Part shown: positions 35,368 through 43,894 of the stretch, piece after piece
Position numbering within the stretch: position 1 is the stretch's first letter
How the letters are laid out: the number at the start of each line of letters is the position of its first letter
Origin: Prevotella sp. P5-50
GTDB lineage: Bacteria; Bacteroidota; Bacteroidia; Bacteroidales; Bacteroidaceae
Reading direction: 5' to 3'
Length of the DNA: 64,000 nucleotides
Assembly (NCBI RefSeq): GCF_002251295.1
Contig: NZ_NPJA01000013.1
Coordinates: 1 to 64,000 of the forward strand
Notes under the pieces: generated by a model
Database searches by the model: none
The model's input: the letters and a program-made list of their open reading frames with translations, nothing else
Told to the model about the DNA's origin: nothing
Made by a program: the position numbers and the translations under genes

Positions 35368-36177
35368 ATGGACAAACGAATTACAGAGCAACCATCACAC
35401 TATGACCATCTCGAACAAATGACCATAGCACAAATCACAGCTGATATAAACTGCGAGAACATGAAAGTTCCCGTTGCCATAGGCAATGCACTACCGGCAA
35501 TCAACAAACTCATCGCTACGATAGAACAAAAACTTAAGTGTGGCGGAAGGCTATTCTATGTGGGATGTGGAACTGGCGGACGACTTGCAACACTCGACAC
35601 CATAGAAGTGCAAAACACATACGGCACTGACGGCACACAAATACAAGCTATATTCCCTGGCGGAACGGAGTGTCTGACACAAACACGTGAGTCGCGTGAA
35701 GATGACACAAAAAACAGTTGGCAACAACTGATCGACAAAAACATTTCCACTGCCGACATCGTTGTAGGCATCTCAGCCAGCGGAACCACTCCGTTCGTAC
35801 TTGCAGCATTGCAACACTGTCGTGCTAACGGCATCACAACAGGATGCATCGTCAACAACCCCAACTCACCCATAGCCAGCCAAGCCGACTATAAAGTGGA
35901 GGTTATAACAGGACCCGAGTTCGTCTCGGGAAGTACCCGAATGAAAGCCGGCAGCTCACAGAAACTGATATTCGACATGATAAGCACCACAGTACAGATA
36001 CGTCTCGGACGTGTTGAAGGCAACAAAATGGTGAATGCAAAACTCATCAACGCAAAGCTCATCGACCGTGCTGTGAGAATTTTCATGGAGCGCAATCCCA
36101 AATACAAAGACTATGATGAAGTTAAAAAACTCATATTAAAAGCCGGTAGCGTGAAAAAAGCCGAAGCACTTCTATAA
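35368..36177 (+). CDS. murQ: N-acetylmuramic acid 6-phosphate etherase MurQ
   Basis: 269 aa. It cleaves the D-lactyl ether of MurNAc-6-phosphate to GlcNAc-6-phosphate and lactate in cell-wall recycling. The SIS domain is clear: FYVGCGTGGRLATLDTIE (about 63-80), ADIVVGISASGTTPFV (about 129-144) and the catalytic region EFVSGSTRMKAGSSQKLIFDM (near 186-206). It is at the short end for the family (about 270-300 aa) but the C-terminal helices (KKAEALL) look complete. No phosphotransferase or anhydro-MurNAc kinase neighbour was seen. Monocistronic. Confidence 0.95.
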   Translation: MDKRITEQPSHYDHLEQMTIAQITADINCENMKVPVAIGNALPAINKLIATIEQKLKCGGRLFYVGCGTGGRLATLDTIEVQNTYGTDGTQIQAIFPGGTECLTQTRESREDDTKNSWQQLIDKNISTADIVVGISASGTTPFVLAALQHCRANGITTGCIVNNPNSPIASQADYKVEVITGPEFVSGSTRMKAGSSQKLIFDMISTTVQIRLGRVEGNKMVNAKLINAKLIDRAVRIFMERNPKYKDYDEVKKLILKAGSVKKAEALL

Positions 36178-36364
36178 GACATAAAACGTTTTTTAACCAT
36201 TCAACAGAGGCTATTGCCATCAAGACATTCGTCACATCACCGGCAATTCCCATACTTATCATTACTCATAGACAATGGCTGTTTTGCAGATGCTGACAAC
36301 AATACAGAACACTTTTCCATCATCTGCTATGAAGAAACACAGCAGCAAAAATGCAACAATAAAT

Positions 36365-36395
36365 TTTGCAATGTCACAATAATACGCTAACTTTG
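36365..36395 (+). promoter_or_regulatory. Promoter of rfbC and the following sugar genes
   Basis: TTTG (36365-36368), 19 bases, TAACTTTG (36388-36395): perfect consensus, 73 bases before the rfbC ATG. The rest of 36178-36364 holds nothing recognisable. Confidence 0.8.
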
Positions 36396-36468
36396 CATGA
36401 TACAATAATATCATATCGTTAGCGAATACATCGCTATTTCCTATCAACCCCTATAGAACAGGGTCATT

Positions 36469-37071
36469 ATGAATGTAATAAAAACAAATATCGAAGGCGT
36501 ACTGATTCTTGAACCAAAAGTGTTCAACGATGCACGCGGCTATTTCTTCGAATCCTTCTCACAGCGCGAATTCGACGAGAAGGTCGCACCAATACTGGGC
36601 CACACTATACGCTTCGTACAAGACAACGAGTCGATGTCAAGCTATGGAGTCATGCGCGGACTGCATTTCCAACGACCACCATTTACACAAAGTAAACTCG
36701 TGCGGTGTGTCAAGGGAGCTGTACTCGACGTTGCAGTAGATATACGTAAAGGATCACCTACATTTGGTCAACACGTTGCCGTAGAACTGACAGGAGACAA
36801 CCGCCGACAGTTTTTCATCTCCAAAGGATTTGCACATGGTTTCGCCGTACTATCGGAAACGGCAGTTTTCCAGTATAAGTGTGACGAATTCTACCACCCA
36901 GAGGCTGACGGCGGCATCTCTATCATGGACCAATCGTTGGGCATCAACTGGAAAATACCCACCGACCAAGCCCTACTGTCGGAAAAAGACACCAAACACC
37001 AGATGTTGGCCAACTTCGATAGTCCGTTCAATATAAATACAAATCTATATATTGAATCAGAGACACGCTGA
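36469..37071 (+). CDS. rfbC: dTDP-4-dehydrorhamnose 3,5-epimerase
   Basis: 200 aa. Epimerises dTDP-4-keto-6-deoxyglucose at C3 and C5 on the way to dTDP-rhamnose. Motifs: GYFFESFSQREFDE (about 24-37), the catalytic His in MRGLHFQRPP (near 61-70), DVAVDIRKGSPTFG (near 87-100), and FAHGFAVLSETAVFQYKCDEFYHP with the active-site Tyr near 138. The other rhamnose genes are absent; rfbC here leads a small sugar cluster with the fusion gene and the transporter. Cupin fold, cytosolic. Confidence 0.93.
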   Translation: MNVIKTNIEGVLILEPKVFNDARGYFFESFSQREFDEKVAPILGHTIRFVQDNESMSSYGVMRGLHFQRPPFTQSKLVRCVKGAVLDVAVDIRKGSPTFGQHVAVELTGDNRRQFFISKGFAHGFAVLSETAVFQYKCDEFYHPEADGGISIMDQSLGINWKIPTDQALLSEKDTKHQMLANFDSPFNINTNLYIESETR

Positions 37072-37156
37072 CGCTATTACCACTATAGAAATACAACCCA
37101 AAACTCATAAACAGGATGCACTTGTAACGTTGTATCCACCTATTACAACAAAAAAC

Positions 37157-38407
37157 ATGAAGAAAAAAGTATTTGTAAGCGGCTGTTACGACCTACTACA
37201 TTCCGGACATGTGGAGTTCTTTCAGCAAGCAGCACAATATGGCGACCTATACGTGGGCATCGGATCCGATGCCACCTATTTGGAATATAAACACCGCAAA
37301 CCTATGTTTCCGCAAGAAGAACGCCTCTTCATGGTGAAAAACATCAAGGCGGTAAAAGAAGCCTATATCAACCAAGGAAGCGGAGTGATTGACTTTCTAC
37401 CCACACTCGACTTGGTGAAGCCCGACGTCTTTGTGGTCAATGCAGAAGGTGGTTCTGACGAGAAACGTAAACTCTGCAAAGAAAGAGGTATAGAATATGT
37501 GGAATTGCAACGCACACCACACGAAGGACTCCAAGCACGTTCGTCATCATCACTAAAGGCTGAACTTGCCAAAGGGCAACAAGAAACAGATACGACACAG
37601 GCTGGAAGCACAAACGGTGAATCTATCCCCACCCGACTGGACTTGGCAGGCACATGGATAGACCAACCATACGTGAGCATGCACCATCCCGGATGGGCAA
37701 TCACCATCTCACTCGAACCAACATTTGAAGTAAGAGACCGTTGCGGACTATCAACGTCAACACGAAAAATGATACAGAAGATATGGCCTGTGAAGCTCCC
37801 TAATATGGATCCGGAAATGTTGGCGCGACTGGTATTCTGTTTTGAAAACAATCCTGAACGCCACGATGGAATCATATCAGGCGCACAAGACTCAATCGGC
37901 ATCTGTATTCCAGGACTCTGCCGACACTATTACGACCACAATTTCTGGCCGGAAAAGATAGAGACAACACAGGACGAAATGACACTCCGATTCCTTGAAG
38001 ACCATCTCGTAATGATACCGATGGCTCCCAGACGACCAGGATGTAGTGTGGTAGAGGATAAAGACATCACCCCCGACAAGGTGAAAGCTCTGGCTGATGC
38101 TGCTGATGCCTGCTGGACTGCCATCCTCGCACACAATATTGACGATTTTGCCGCAGCTTACAAAGCATCGTTTGAAGCACAAATTGCCATGTTCCCTGGC
38201 ATGGTCACCCCCTCCATCAACGGCGAGAAGCTCCACGAAGCAAGCGTACAACCCACAATAGACCAATACAGCGCCATGGACGATGTACTGGCTTGGAAAA
38301 TGCCTGGTGCAGGTGGAGGAGGATATCTCGCCTTGGTAGTAAAGGACAGTAAGAAATTTACAAATGCTCACCATGAAGCCATCAATCTTCAAATACGAAG
38401 GGCATAA
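37157..38407 (+). CDS. Cytidylyltransferase-like / GHMP sugar kinase-like fusion protein
   Basis: 416 aa from the ATG at 37157. The N-terminal 130 residues form a nucleotidyltransferase of the cytidylyltransferase class: VFVSGCYDLLHSGHVEFFQQA with the HxGH motif near residue 15. Residues about 150-416 resemble a GHMP-kinase family: motif 1 TRLDLAGTWIDQP, an unusual Ser/Thr-rich motif 2 GLSTSTRK in place of GLGSSA, a SGAQDSIGICIPGL segment, and motif 3 WKMPGAGGGGYLALV. It could phosphorylate a sugar and then load it with a nucleotide, as Fkp does for fucose, but Fkp is twice as long and uses GDP. The transporter gene overlaps its 3' end. Substrate unknown. Confidence 0.75.
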   Translation: MKKKVFVSGCYDLLHSGHVEFFQQAAQYGDLYVGIGSDATYLEYKHRKPMFPQEERLFMVKNIKAVKEAYINQGSGVIDFLPTLDLVKPDVFVVNAEGGSDEKRKLCKERGIEYVELQRTPHEGLQARSSSSLKAELAKGQQETDTTQAGSTNGESIPTRLDLAGTWIDQPYVSMHHPGWAITISLEPTFEVRDRCGLSTSTRKMIQKIWPVKLPNMDPEMLARLVFCFENNPERHDGIISGAQDSIGICIPGLCRHYYDHNFWPEKIETTQDEMTLRFLEDHLVMIPMAPRRPGCSVVEDKDITPDKVKALADAADACWTAILAHNIDDFAAAYKASFEAQIAMFPGMVTPSINGEKLHEASVQPTIDQYSAMDDVLAWKMPGAGGGGYLALVVKDSKKFTNAHHEAINLQIRRA

Positions 38408-39557
38408 TTACCTTATCCCCTTCTTGCTCATCAGCTCCCTGTTTTTTATGTGGGGCTTTGCACATGGTATATTGGAAGTGTTAAACCCTCACTTCCAGGA
38501 ATCATTCCATATCAGCAAAGCCATGTCGGCACTGACACAGGCTGCTGTCTATGGAGCTTATTTCCTCATGGCACTACCCGCAGGATGGATTATTCAGAAA
38601 TGGGGATACCGCAAAGGGGTAACGACTGGACTCATGTTATTCGGCATCGGTGCACTGATGTTCATACCTGGATTACTGGTTAATAGCTTCTACTATTATG
38701 TGTTGTCACTATTCGTCATTGGGTGTGGACTGACATGTCTTGAAACAAGTGCAAACCCATATACTACCGTTCTCGGACATCCCGACAAGGCAGAGAGTCG
38801 CATCAACCTATCACAATCGCTCAACGGCATAGGATGGATTGTGGGACCGTTGGTGGGCGGTCAGCTGTTGTTCACTGGAGTAAGCATCGCCGTTCCCTAT
38901 GCTATCGTTGGCATACTTGTACTTGTCGTGGCATTTATATTCTCTCGTGTCAAACTACCTGACCCTCGCAAAACCCATGAAGCGGAAACGCAAGAAACGA
39001 GAAAAGACATACCGATCAACGTTGTCGCCTTTACTTTCGGCATGCTCACTTTGTTTCTCTATGTAGCCGCTCAAACTGGCGTAAACAGTTTTTTCATCAA
39101 TTACGCCGTAGAGTGTATCCACATCGAAAAACAAGAAGCCAGTATGTATCTTGCTTTTGGCGGCATGGGATTGTTTTTTGCAGGACGCCTGATAGGAGGA
39201 GTGTTGATGAACTATATCAAACCCAAATATATATTAATGGTATGTGCCATGCTCACCATATTCTCCACTCTTGTCATTGTCACTTGTAACGGTTTGGTAT
39301 CGCTTGCCGCCTTCTTCACTTTATATTTTGGTGAGAGCATCATGTTCCCTACCATTTTTTCCTTGGCATTAAGAGATGCAGGAACCCATACCAAGATAGC
39401 CTCATCGCTGCTCATTATGACCATTGTGGGTGGTGCCGTTGCCCCAATACTGATGGGATATATTGCCGACACAACAGGCAGCATGGCTACATCATTCACC
39501 ATTCCCCTACTCTGTTATGTCGTAATTGCAGGATATGCCGCAACAAGAAGGAAATAG
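38373..39557 (+). CDS. FucP-like sugar:proton symporter (MFS)
   Basis: About 394 aa with roughly twelve membrane helices. MFS of the L-fucose/glucose-galactose symporter group: FFMWGFAHGILEVLNPHFQ near 20-40, GWIIQKWGYRKG, and CLETSANPYTTVLGHP near 115-130, which is typical of FucP and related permeases. It imports a monosaccharide with H+ across the inner membrane. The start could be 38364 or 38373; either way it overlaps the upstream gene (ends 38407) by 35-44 bases, pointing to translational coupling with the sugar-activating fusion protein. The sugar transported cannot be told from sequence alone; fucose is one option. Confidence 0.85.
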   Translation: MKPSIFKYEGHNYLIPFLLISSLFFMWGFAHGILEVLNPHFQESFHISKAMSALTQAAVYGAYFLMALPAGWIIQKWGYRKGVTTGLMLFGIGALMFIPGLLVNSFYYYVLSLFVIGCGLTCLETSANPYTTVLGHPDKAESRINLSQSLNGIGWIVGPLVGGQLLFTGVSIAVPYAIVGILVLVVAFIFSRVKLPDPRKTHEAETQETRKDIPINVVAFTFGMLTLFLYVAAQTGVNSFFINYAVECIHIEKQEASMYLAFGGMGLFFAGRLIGGVLMNYIKPKYILMVCAMLTIFSTLVIVTCNGLVSLAAFFTLYFGESIMFPTIFSLALRDAGTHTKIASSLLIMTIVGGAVAPILMGYIADTTGSMATSFTIPLLCYVVIAGYAATRRK

Positions 39558-39664
39558 CGAACAACCATTCCACGTCAAGCATAAGAATTACTGTGTAGGC
39601 GGTATTTTCCCTTTCTGACCGTAACATCTCCCATCTATTTCCCATATTGCCCGTAAGTTCATTG

Positions 39665-39710
39665 GGACTTACTTAGGAGTTTCAGCGGACTTACTTAGGA
39701 CTTACTTAGG
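39665..39710. repeat. GGACTTACTTAGGA repeats
   Basis: Three copies (39665, 39687, 39698 overlapping) in the 500-base gap between the transporter and tRNA-Ser. A related pair occurs at 51836-51866. They look like a dispersed intergenic repeat. Confidence 0.6.
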
Positions 39711-39811
39711 AAATAGCACGCACAGGGAAGGAAGATTTCCTTTGGGCTTTTAACAATACAAAACGATATACGTATGTAAAGAAACAATATCAGAATTAGA
39801 TATTTTACATC

Positions 39812-39951
39812 GTTACAGTTTTACAGTTTTACAGTTTTCAAAAACGTTTTTTGAGGCTCATTAGATAGTTTTTTGTGGTTTTTAACTGGTAAAAACGCTA
39901 CGAACCCATCGTTTTTGCTTTTCAAAAACTGTAATACTGTAATACTGTAAC
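39812..39951. repeat. 140-bp element with 23-bp inverted ends of 8-bp period
   Basis: The left end 39812-39834 is three TTACAG motifs 8 bp apart; the right end 39929-39951 is the mirror image (three CTGTAA motifs). The two 23-bp ends match at 21 of 23 positions by inverse complement. The inside has a second, weaker inverted pair (TTTTCAAAAACG / CGTTTTTGCTTTTC). No ORF. It resembles a small non-autonomous element or a set of protein-binding sites. Confidence 0.75.
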
Positions 39952-40023
39952 GGCATGATGTTTTATACAAGTAAACATATTTCCACATCAGCACTCTATT
40001 AAAAGGTTTTCTAACAAGCACAC

Positions 40024-40050
40024 AAAAAGGGAACCTGATTGATTCCCTTT
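40024..40050 (-). terminator. Terminator of tRNA-Ser
   Basis: The stem AAAGGGAA / TTCCCTTT, 13 bases past the tRNA 3' end on the minus strand, followed by T5. Confidence 0.8.
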
Positions 40051-40057
40051 AAGATAG

Positions 40058-40150
<93 letters not shown>

Positions 40151-40283
40151 TTTGCGTTAGCGGATGCAAAATTACTACTTTTATTTTGCATTGGCAAGAA
40201 AAAGACAGAATATTTATATCCCGCAAACATCAACTTCGCCATGCGAAACAACCATATTATTTACCAACAAATAGACTGTTATT

Positions 40284-41078
40284 CTACTGACAGGCGGCAA
40301 GACGAGGGAAGATGCGCAAGACTGTCGATTCAGTGACTTCACATATCTTCTCTTCACTAACACCATACGCTTCTGCCAATCTTCTAATAATATGCTGAAT
40401 GAATGCCGGTTCATTACGCTGACCGCGAAGAGGAACAGGAGCCATATAGGGAGAGTCGGTTTCAAGAACGATACGGTCAAGTGGAACACAAGCAGGAAGA
40501 ACCTCTGGCAGATGGCTTTTCTTGAATGTTGATACTCCGCCGATTCCCAATACAAAACCAGGAAAATCCAACAACTGACGAGCCTCTTGCTCATTTCCTG
40601 TGAAGCAATGGAATATGCCACCAGGAAGTTTGTCGGCATATCGACGGAGAATAGCCACCATTTCGTTTTGTGCCTTACGACAATGTATCACCAAAGGCAA
40701 CTGCATCTCTACAGACCATCTAACCTGCTCTTCGAACACTTCAAGTTGTTCTGTTTCAAATTCACGACTCCAATAATAGTCGAGCCCCACCTCTCCAATT
40801 GCAATATAGGATGGATTGGTTAGAAGTGATTCGTGCATTTCGCTTAACACATCATGCCAATCAGCCTTCACCTCTTCCGGATGCAGTCCCATCATAGGAA
40901 AGGCATAATCAGGATAGCGCAGACAAAGAGCCGGCACACTCTCAAGCGAAGATCTGTCGATAGCGGGAATAAGAACTCGATGACACCCAGCGTCCTTTGC
41001 GCGCTGTACAACAGCCTCAAGGTCGTTTAGAAATTCCTCGCCATCAAGGTGTGTATGAGTATCGGTATAGTGCATCAT
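40284..41078 (-). CDS. TatD-family metal-dependent hydrolase/DNase
   Basis: 264 aa. The family has TIM-barrel 3'-5' exonuclease activity and is implicated in DNA degradation and quality control. Metal-binding motifs: DTHTHLD near 6-12, GEVGLDYYW with Glu near 96, HCRKA near 132, HCFTGNEQEA near 158 and ETDSPYMAP near 207. The ATG at 41078 overlaps the stop of the upstream polyprenyl synthase gene (ATGA), so the two are translationally coupled. Confidence 0.93.
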   Translation of the reverse strand: MMHYTDTHTHLDGEEFLNDLEAVVQRAKDAGCHRVLIPAIDRSSLESVPALCLRYPDYAFPMMGLHPEEVKADWHDVLSEMHESLLTNPSYIAIGEVGLDYYWSREFETEQLEVFEEQVRWSVEMQLPLVIHCRKAQNEMVAILRRYADKLPGGIFHCFTGNEQEARQLLDFPGFVLGIGGVSTFKKSHLPEVLPACVPLDRIVLETDSPYMAPVPLRGQRNEPAFIQHIIRRLAEAYGVSEEKICEVTESTVLRIFPRLAACQ

Positions 41079-42052
41079 TTGTTACGATGAAGCAATTGAT
41101 CCATATACTGACGGAGCATCTGTTTTCGTTCGCCATCAACTCCAACCTTATCAAGACTCTCTGCTGCCTGTTGGAAATAATCATTGATTTTCTCCTCACA
41201 GAGTTGACGTATGCCAATCTCATCGTAGAGTCTGGTCACGGCAGCAACCTTTTCTTGTCGATCGAATGTAGTGGCCTCAACCCATCGAGTCAGTTCGGCA
41301 CGTTGTTTGTCGGTTGCTCGGTTGAAAGCATTGATGAGCATATAGGTTTTCTTATTAGAGGTAATGTCGCCACCAATAGCCTTACCAAATACTTTTGAGT
41401 CACCATATACATCAAGCAGGTCATCTTGCAATTGGAAAGCGAGTCCCATACGTTCACCAAAGCGATAGAGATTTTCGACATCTTCTTTAGGTGCATCAGC
41501 CAATATAGCGCCAATCTTAGTAGCACAAGCCAACAACACCGAAGTTTTCAAGCGAATCATTTCGATATATTCCTCTTCGCGCACGTCATTTCGGGTTTCA
41601 AATGCCATGTCGTATTCCTGTCCTTCACCTATTTCCAATGCAGTCTCTGTAAAGCAGTCGAGCACCTGCGCCAGTTTTTCAGCAGGCACCTGTGCCATGC
41701 GCTGATAGGCCAAGACCAACATTGAGTCGCCCGACAGAATTGCTGTATTGGCATTCCAACGTTTGTGAACGGTCTCATGACCACGTCTGAGGTCAGCATT
41801 GTCCATAAGATCATCGTGCAACAACGTGTAGTTGTGATACGTTTCCAATCCACATGCAGGCATAAGGATGTCCTCTGGTTTATCCTTGTAGAGGTTGTAT
41901 GCCATCAGCATCAGCACAGGTCGAATACGTTTGCCACCGAGCGACAACACATATCGGATTGGGTCATAGAGCGACTGTGGTTTACGGTCATACGGAAGTT
42001 TTTCCAAGAAATCGTTGACCGCTTGAAGGATTTCGTTTGATGATAGTATCAT
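41075..42052 (-). CDS. Polyprenyl (all-trans) diphosphate synthase
   Basis: 325 aa. Condenses isopentenyl diphosphate with an allylic diphosphate for quinone or wall-lipid precursors. The first Asp-rich motif DDLMD is at about 80-84 within TYHNYTLLHDDLMDNADLRRG, and the second QLQDDLLDVYGD lies near 215-226. GGKRIRP is near 39-45. Both motifs are intact. The residues just before the first motif do not fix the chain length by eye, so farnesyl, geranylgeranyl or longer products remain possible. First gene of a pair with tatD. Confidence 0.93.
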   Translation of the reverse strand: MILSSNEILQAVNDFLEKLPYDRKPQSLYDPIRYVLSLGGKRIRPVLMLMAYNLYKDKPEDILMPACGLETYHNYTLLHDDLMDNADLRRGHETVHKRWNANTAILSGDSMLVLAYQRMAQVPAEKLAQVLDCFTETALEIGEGQEYDMAFETRNDVREEEYIEMIRLKTSVLLACATKIGAILADAPKEDVENLYRFGERMGLAFQLQDDLLDVYGDSKVFGKAIGGDITSNKKTYMLINAFNRATDKQRAELTRWVEATTFDRQEKVAAVTRLYDEIGIRQLCEEKINDYFQQAAESLDKVGVDGERKQMLRQYMDQLLHRNK

Positions 42053-42083
42053 TGTTATTCGTTTTTATTGTTTCAAGAGTTTT

Positions 42084-42812
42084 TTATAGTTTAAAGACGA
42101 TAGGTATGCACACCTTAGTGCGACATGGCTTGCCGTTCTGAATGCCAGGTTTCCATCTTGGCATCTGTTTTAGTACTCGTAGTGCTTCATCGTCACATTC
42201 TTTCGACAACGACTGATGGATGGTTATTCCCGTGATTTTTCCATCTTTCTCCACATAGAAGAAAGCCACCACCTTGCCTTGTGTTTTGCGACTTTGTGCA
42301 ACTTTTGGATAGGTCAGATTACGTGTAAGCCACTTCATCAGTTCTACGGCACCCCCAGGAAACTGTGGAAGATCTTCCACAATACGAAACATTAAGGGAT
42401 TGTTGTTAGGGTCGATACCCACAGGAGTTAGCACCTTTGGGTCTTCTGTATCCACCTGCTGTGGTACAGAAGAATCATCTTCCCCATTTTTATCGCCATC
42501 AGTATCGTCTTGCTCATTTTTCTCTTCATGAGCCAGTTCCACATTGTCATCCACCACTCGCAGTTGTTCACTCTCTTCTGCTTTGGCTCTGGCCGGTGGC
42601 ATCTCAGCCATCTGCTGTTCGATGGACATAGGCACCAGTTCGTCTTCATGGACCAGTTCGCTGATATCCATATCTTCGTCTGTCTCCACATTGGGCATAC
42701 TGTTCCATTCAAGTGAGACAAACAGCAGAGCCAACACCAGTACTAGTCCCAACAGGAAACCTGTGGTTCGCTGGTGATCGAGATCAACCTGTGGTATCTT
42801 TTTCTGTTCCAT
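42084..42812 (-). CDS. TonB-like energy transducer
   Basis: 242 aa from the ATG at 42812. One N-terminal membrane helix (about 18-37), a charged, Glu/Asp- and Gln-rich periplasmic linker (about 50-150), and a C-terminal TonB domain with FFYVEKDGKITGITIHQSLS and LKQMPRWKPGIQNGKP. TonB passes proton-motive force from ExbBD to outer-membrane receptors. exbB/exbD are not adjacent, so it may be one of several TonB copies. Its promoter (TTTG 42849-42846, 20 bases, TACCTTTG 42825-42818) lies inside a repeat, and only 5 bases separate the -7 box from the ATG. Confidence 0.85.
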   Translation of the reverse strand: MEQKKIPQVDLDHQRTTGFLLGLVLVLALLFVSLEWNSMPNVETDEDMDISELVHEDELVPMSIEQQMAEMPPARAKAEESEQLRVVDDNVELAHEEKNEQDDTDGDKNGEDDSSVPQQVDTEDPKVLTPVGIDPNNNPLMFRIVEDLPQFPGGAVELMKWLTRNLTYPKVAQSRKTQGKVVAFFYVEKDGKITGITIHQSLSKECDDEALRVLKQMPRWKPGIQNGKPCRTKVCIPIVFKL

Positions 42813-42820
42813 TTGTGCAA

Positions 42821-42957
42821 AGGTACGATTAAGTGAGCGAAAAACCAAATCCATTTGAGCTTTTCAGAACGTGAGTACCTAAAATCCGAAGGATTAAAGG
42901 TACGATTAAGTGAGCGAAAAACCAAATTCATTTGAGTTTTTCAGAACGTGAGTACCT
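42821..42957. repeat. Tandem pair of 60-bp repeats carrying a promoter
   Basis: Copies at 42821-42880 and 42898-42957, differing at only a few positions. Read on the minus strand each carries the TTTG -33 box and CGTACCTTT. In copy A this completes to TACCTTTG and drives the TonB-like gene; copy B ends TACCTTTA and is dead. Copy B includes the stop codon of ispH. A related, diverged copy is at 35201-35250. Confidence 0.8.
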
Positions 42958-43894
42958 AATCTGTCAACGCAACAATAGCATCACGACATTGTTCCATAAG
43001 CCATTTTGGTGTACTGGTAGCTCCACAAATGCCTACGGTTCCTATGCCTTCTAGCCATTCCGGTTGTATTTCCTCTGGTCCTTCTATGAGATGCGAATTG
43101 GGATTGATATGCAGGCATTCGTTATAGAGCACTTTTCCGTTACTGCTTTTCCGTCCACAGACAAACAGTATGAGGTCATGGTGTGTTGCAAACTGTGAGA
43201 TATTAGGCATACGGTTAGCGACCTGTCTGCAAATAGTATCGAAACTCTGGAATACTGCATTAGGCTGAATATGTTCTTGAATATAGTCAATAATGCGGTG
43301 AAACTCATCGAGTGATTTTGTAGTCTGTGAGTACAGATAAATATCTCGTTCGAAATCAAGACACTTCACATCGTCGAATTTCTCAATGACGATAGCTTCG
43401 CCTTGAGTTTGTCCCACTAATCCAAGCACCTCTGCATGTCCATTTTTTCCGAAGATGACAATTTGTCCTCCGCCAGCCTCATATTGTTTTTTGATGCGTC
43501 TTTGCAACTGCAATACTACCGGACAGGTTGCATCTATAATTTCGATATTGTTTCGTTGTGCCAAGACGTAGGTTTCTGGCGGTTCGCCATGTGCTCTAAG
43601 TAACACTTTTACGTTGTGCAACTGTCTAAGGTCGTCATGGTTGATGGTGACAAGTCCCATCTGTCGCAATCGTTCGCATTCCATTCCATTATGAACGATG
43701 TCTCCTAAACAATACAACTTCGTTCCTTTAGCCAGTTCCTCCTCTGCTTTTTTTATGGCAGTAGTCACACCAAAACAAAAGCCGCTCCCTTTGTCTATTT
43801 CAATTTGGATTCCTCCGTCATTCCTTTTTACGGGAGACGTAGAGGAATCCTTTGTTTCACACGAATTGTTCATTTTCGGTTGTTCGTTCTTCAT
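42956..43894 (-). CDS. ispH: 4-hydroxy-3-methylbut-2-enyl diphosphate reductase
   Basis: 312 aa. Last step of the non-mevalonate isoprenoid pathway, giving isopentenyl and dimethylallyl diphosphate on a 4Fe-4S cluster. The three cluster cysteines are in GFCFGV (C40), DATCPVV (near 125) and GICGATSTP (near 290). An N-terminal extension of about 25 residues (MKNEQPKMNN...) precedes the conserved domain; an internal ATG at residue 8 is possible. Its ATG overlaps the stop of meaB (ATGA), so they are coupled. Its stop codon lies inside a dispersed repeat. Confidence 0.95.
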   Translation of the reverse strand: MKNEQPKMNNSCETKDSSTSPVKRNDGGIQIEIDKGSGFCFGVTTAIKKAEEELAKGTKLYCLGDIVHNGMECERLRQMGLVTINHDDLRQLHNVKVLLRAHGEPPETYVLAQRNNIEIIDATCPVVLQLQRRIKKQYEAGGGQIVIFGKNGHAEVLGLVGQTQGEAIVIEKFDDVKCLDFERDIYLYSQTTKSLDEFHRIIDYIQEHIQPNAVFQSFDTICRQVANRMPNISQFATHHDLILFVCGRKSSNGKVLYNECLHINPNSHLIEGPEEIQPEWLEGIGTVGICGATSTPKWLMEQCRDAIVALTD

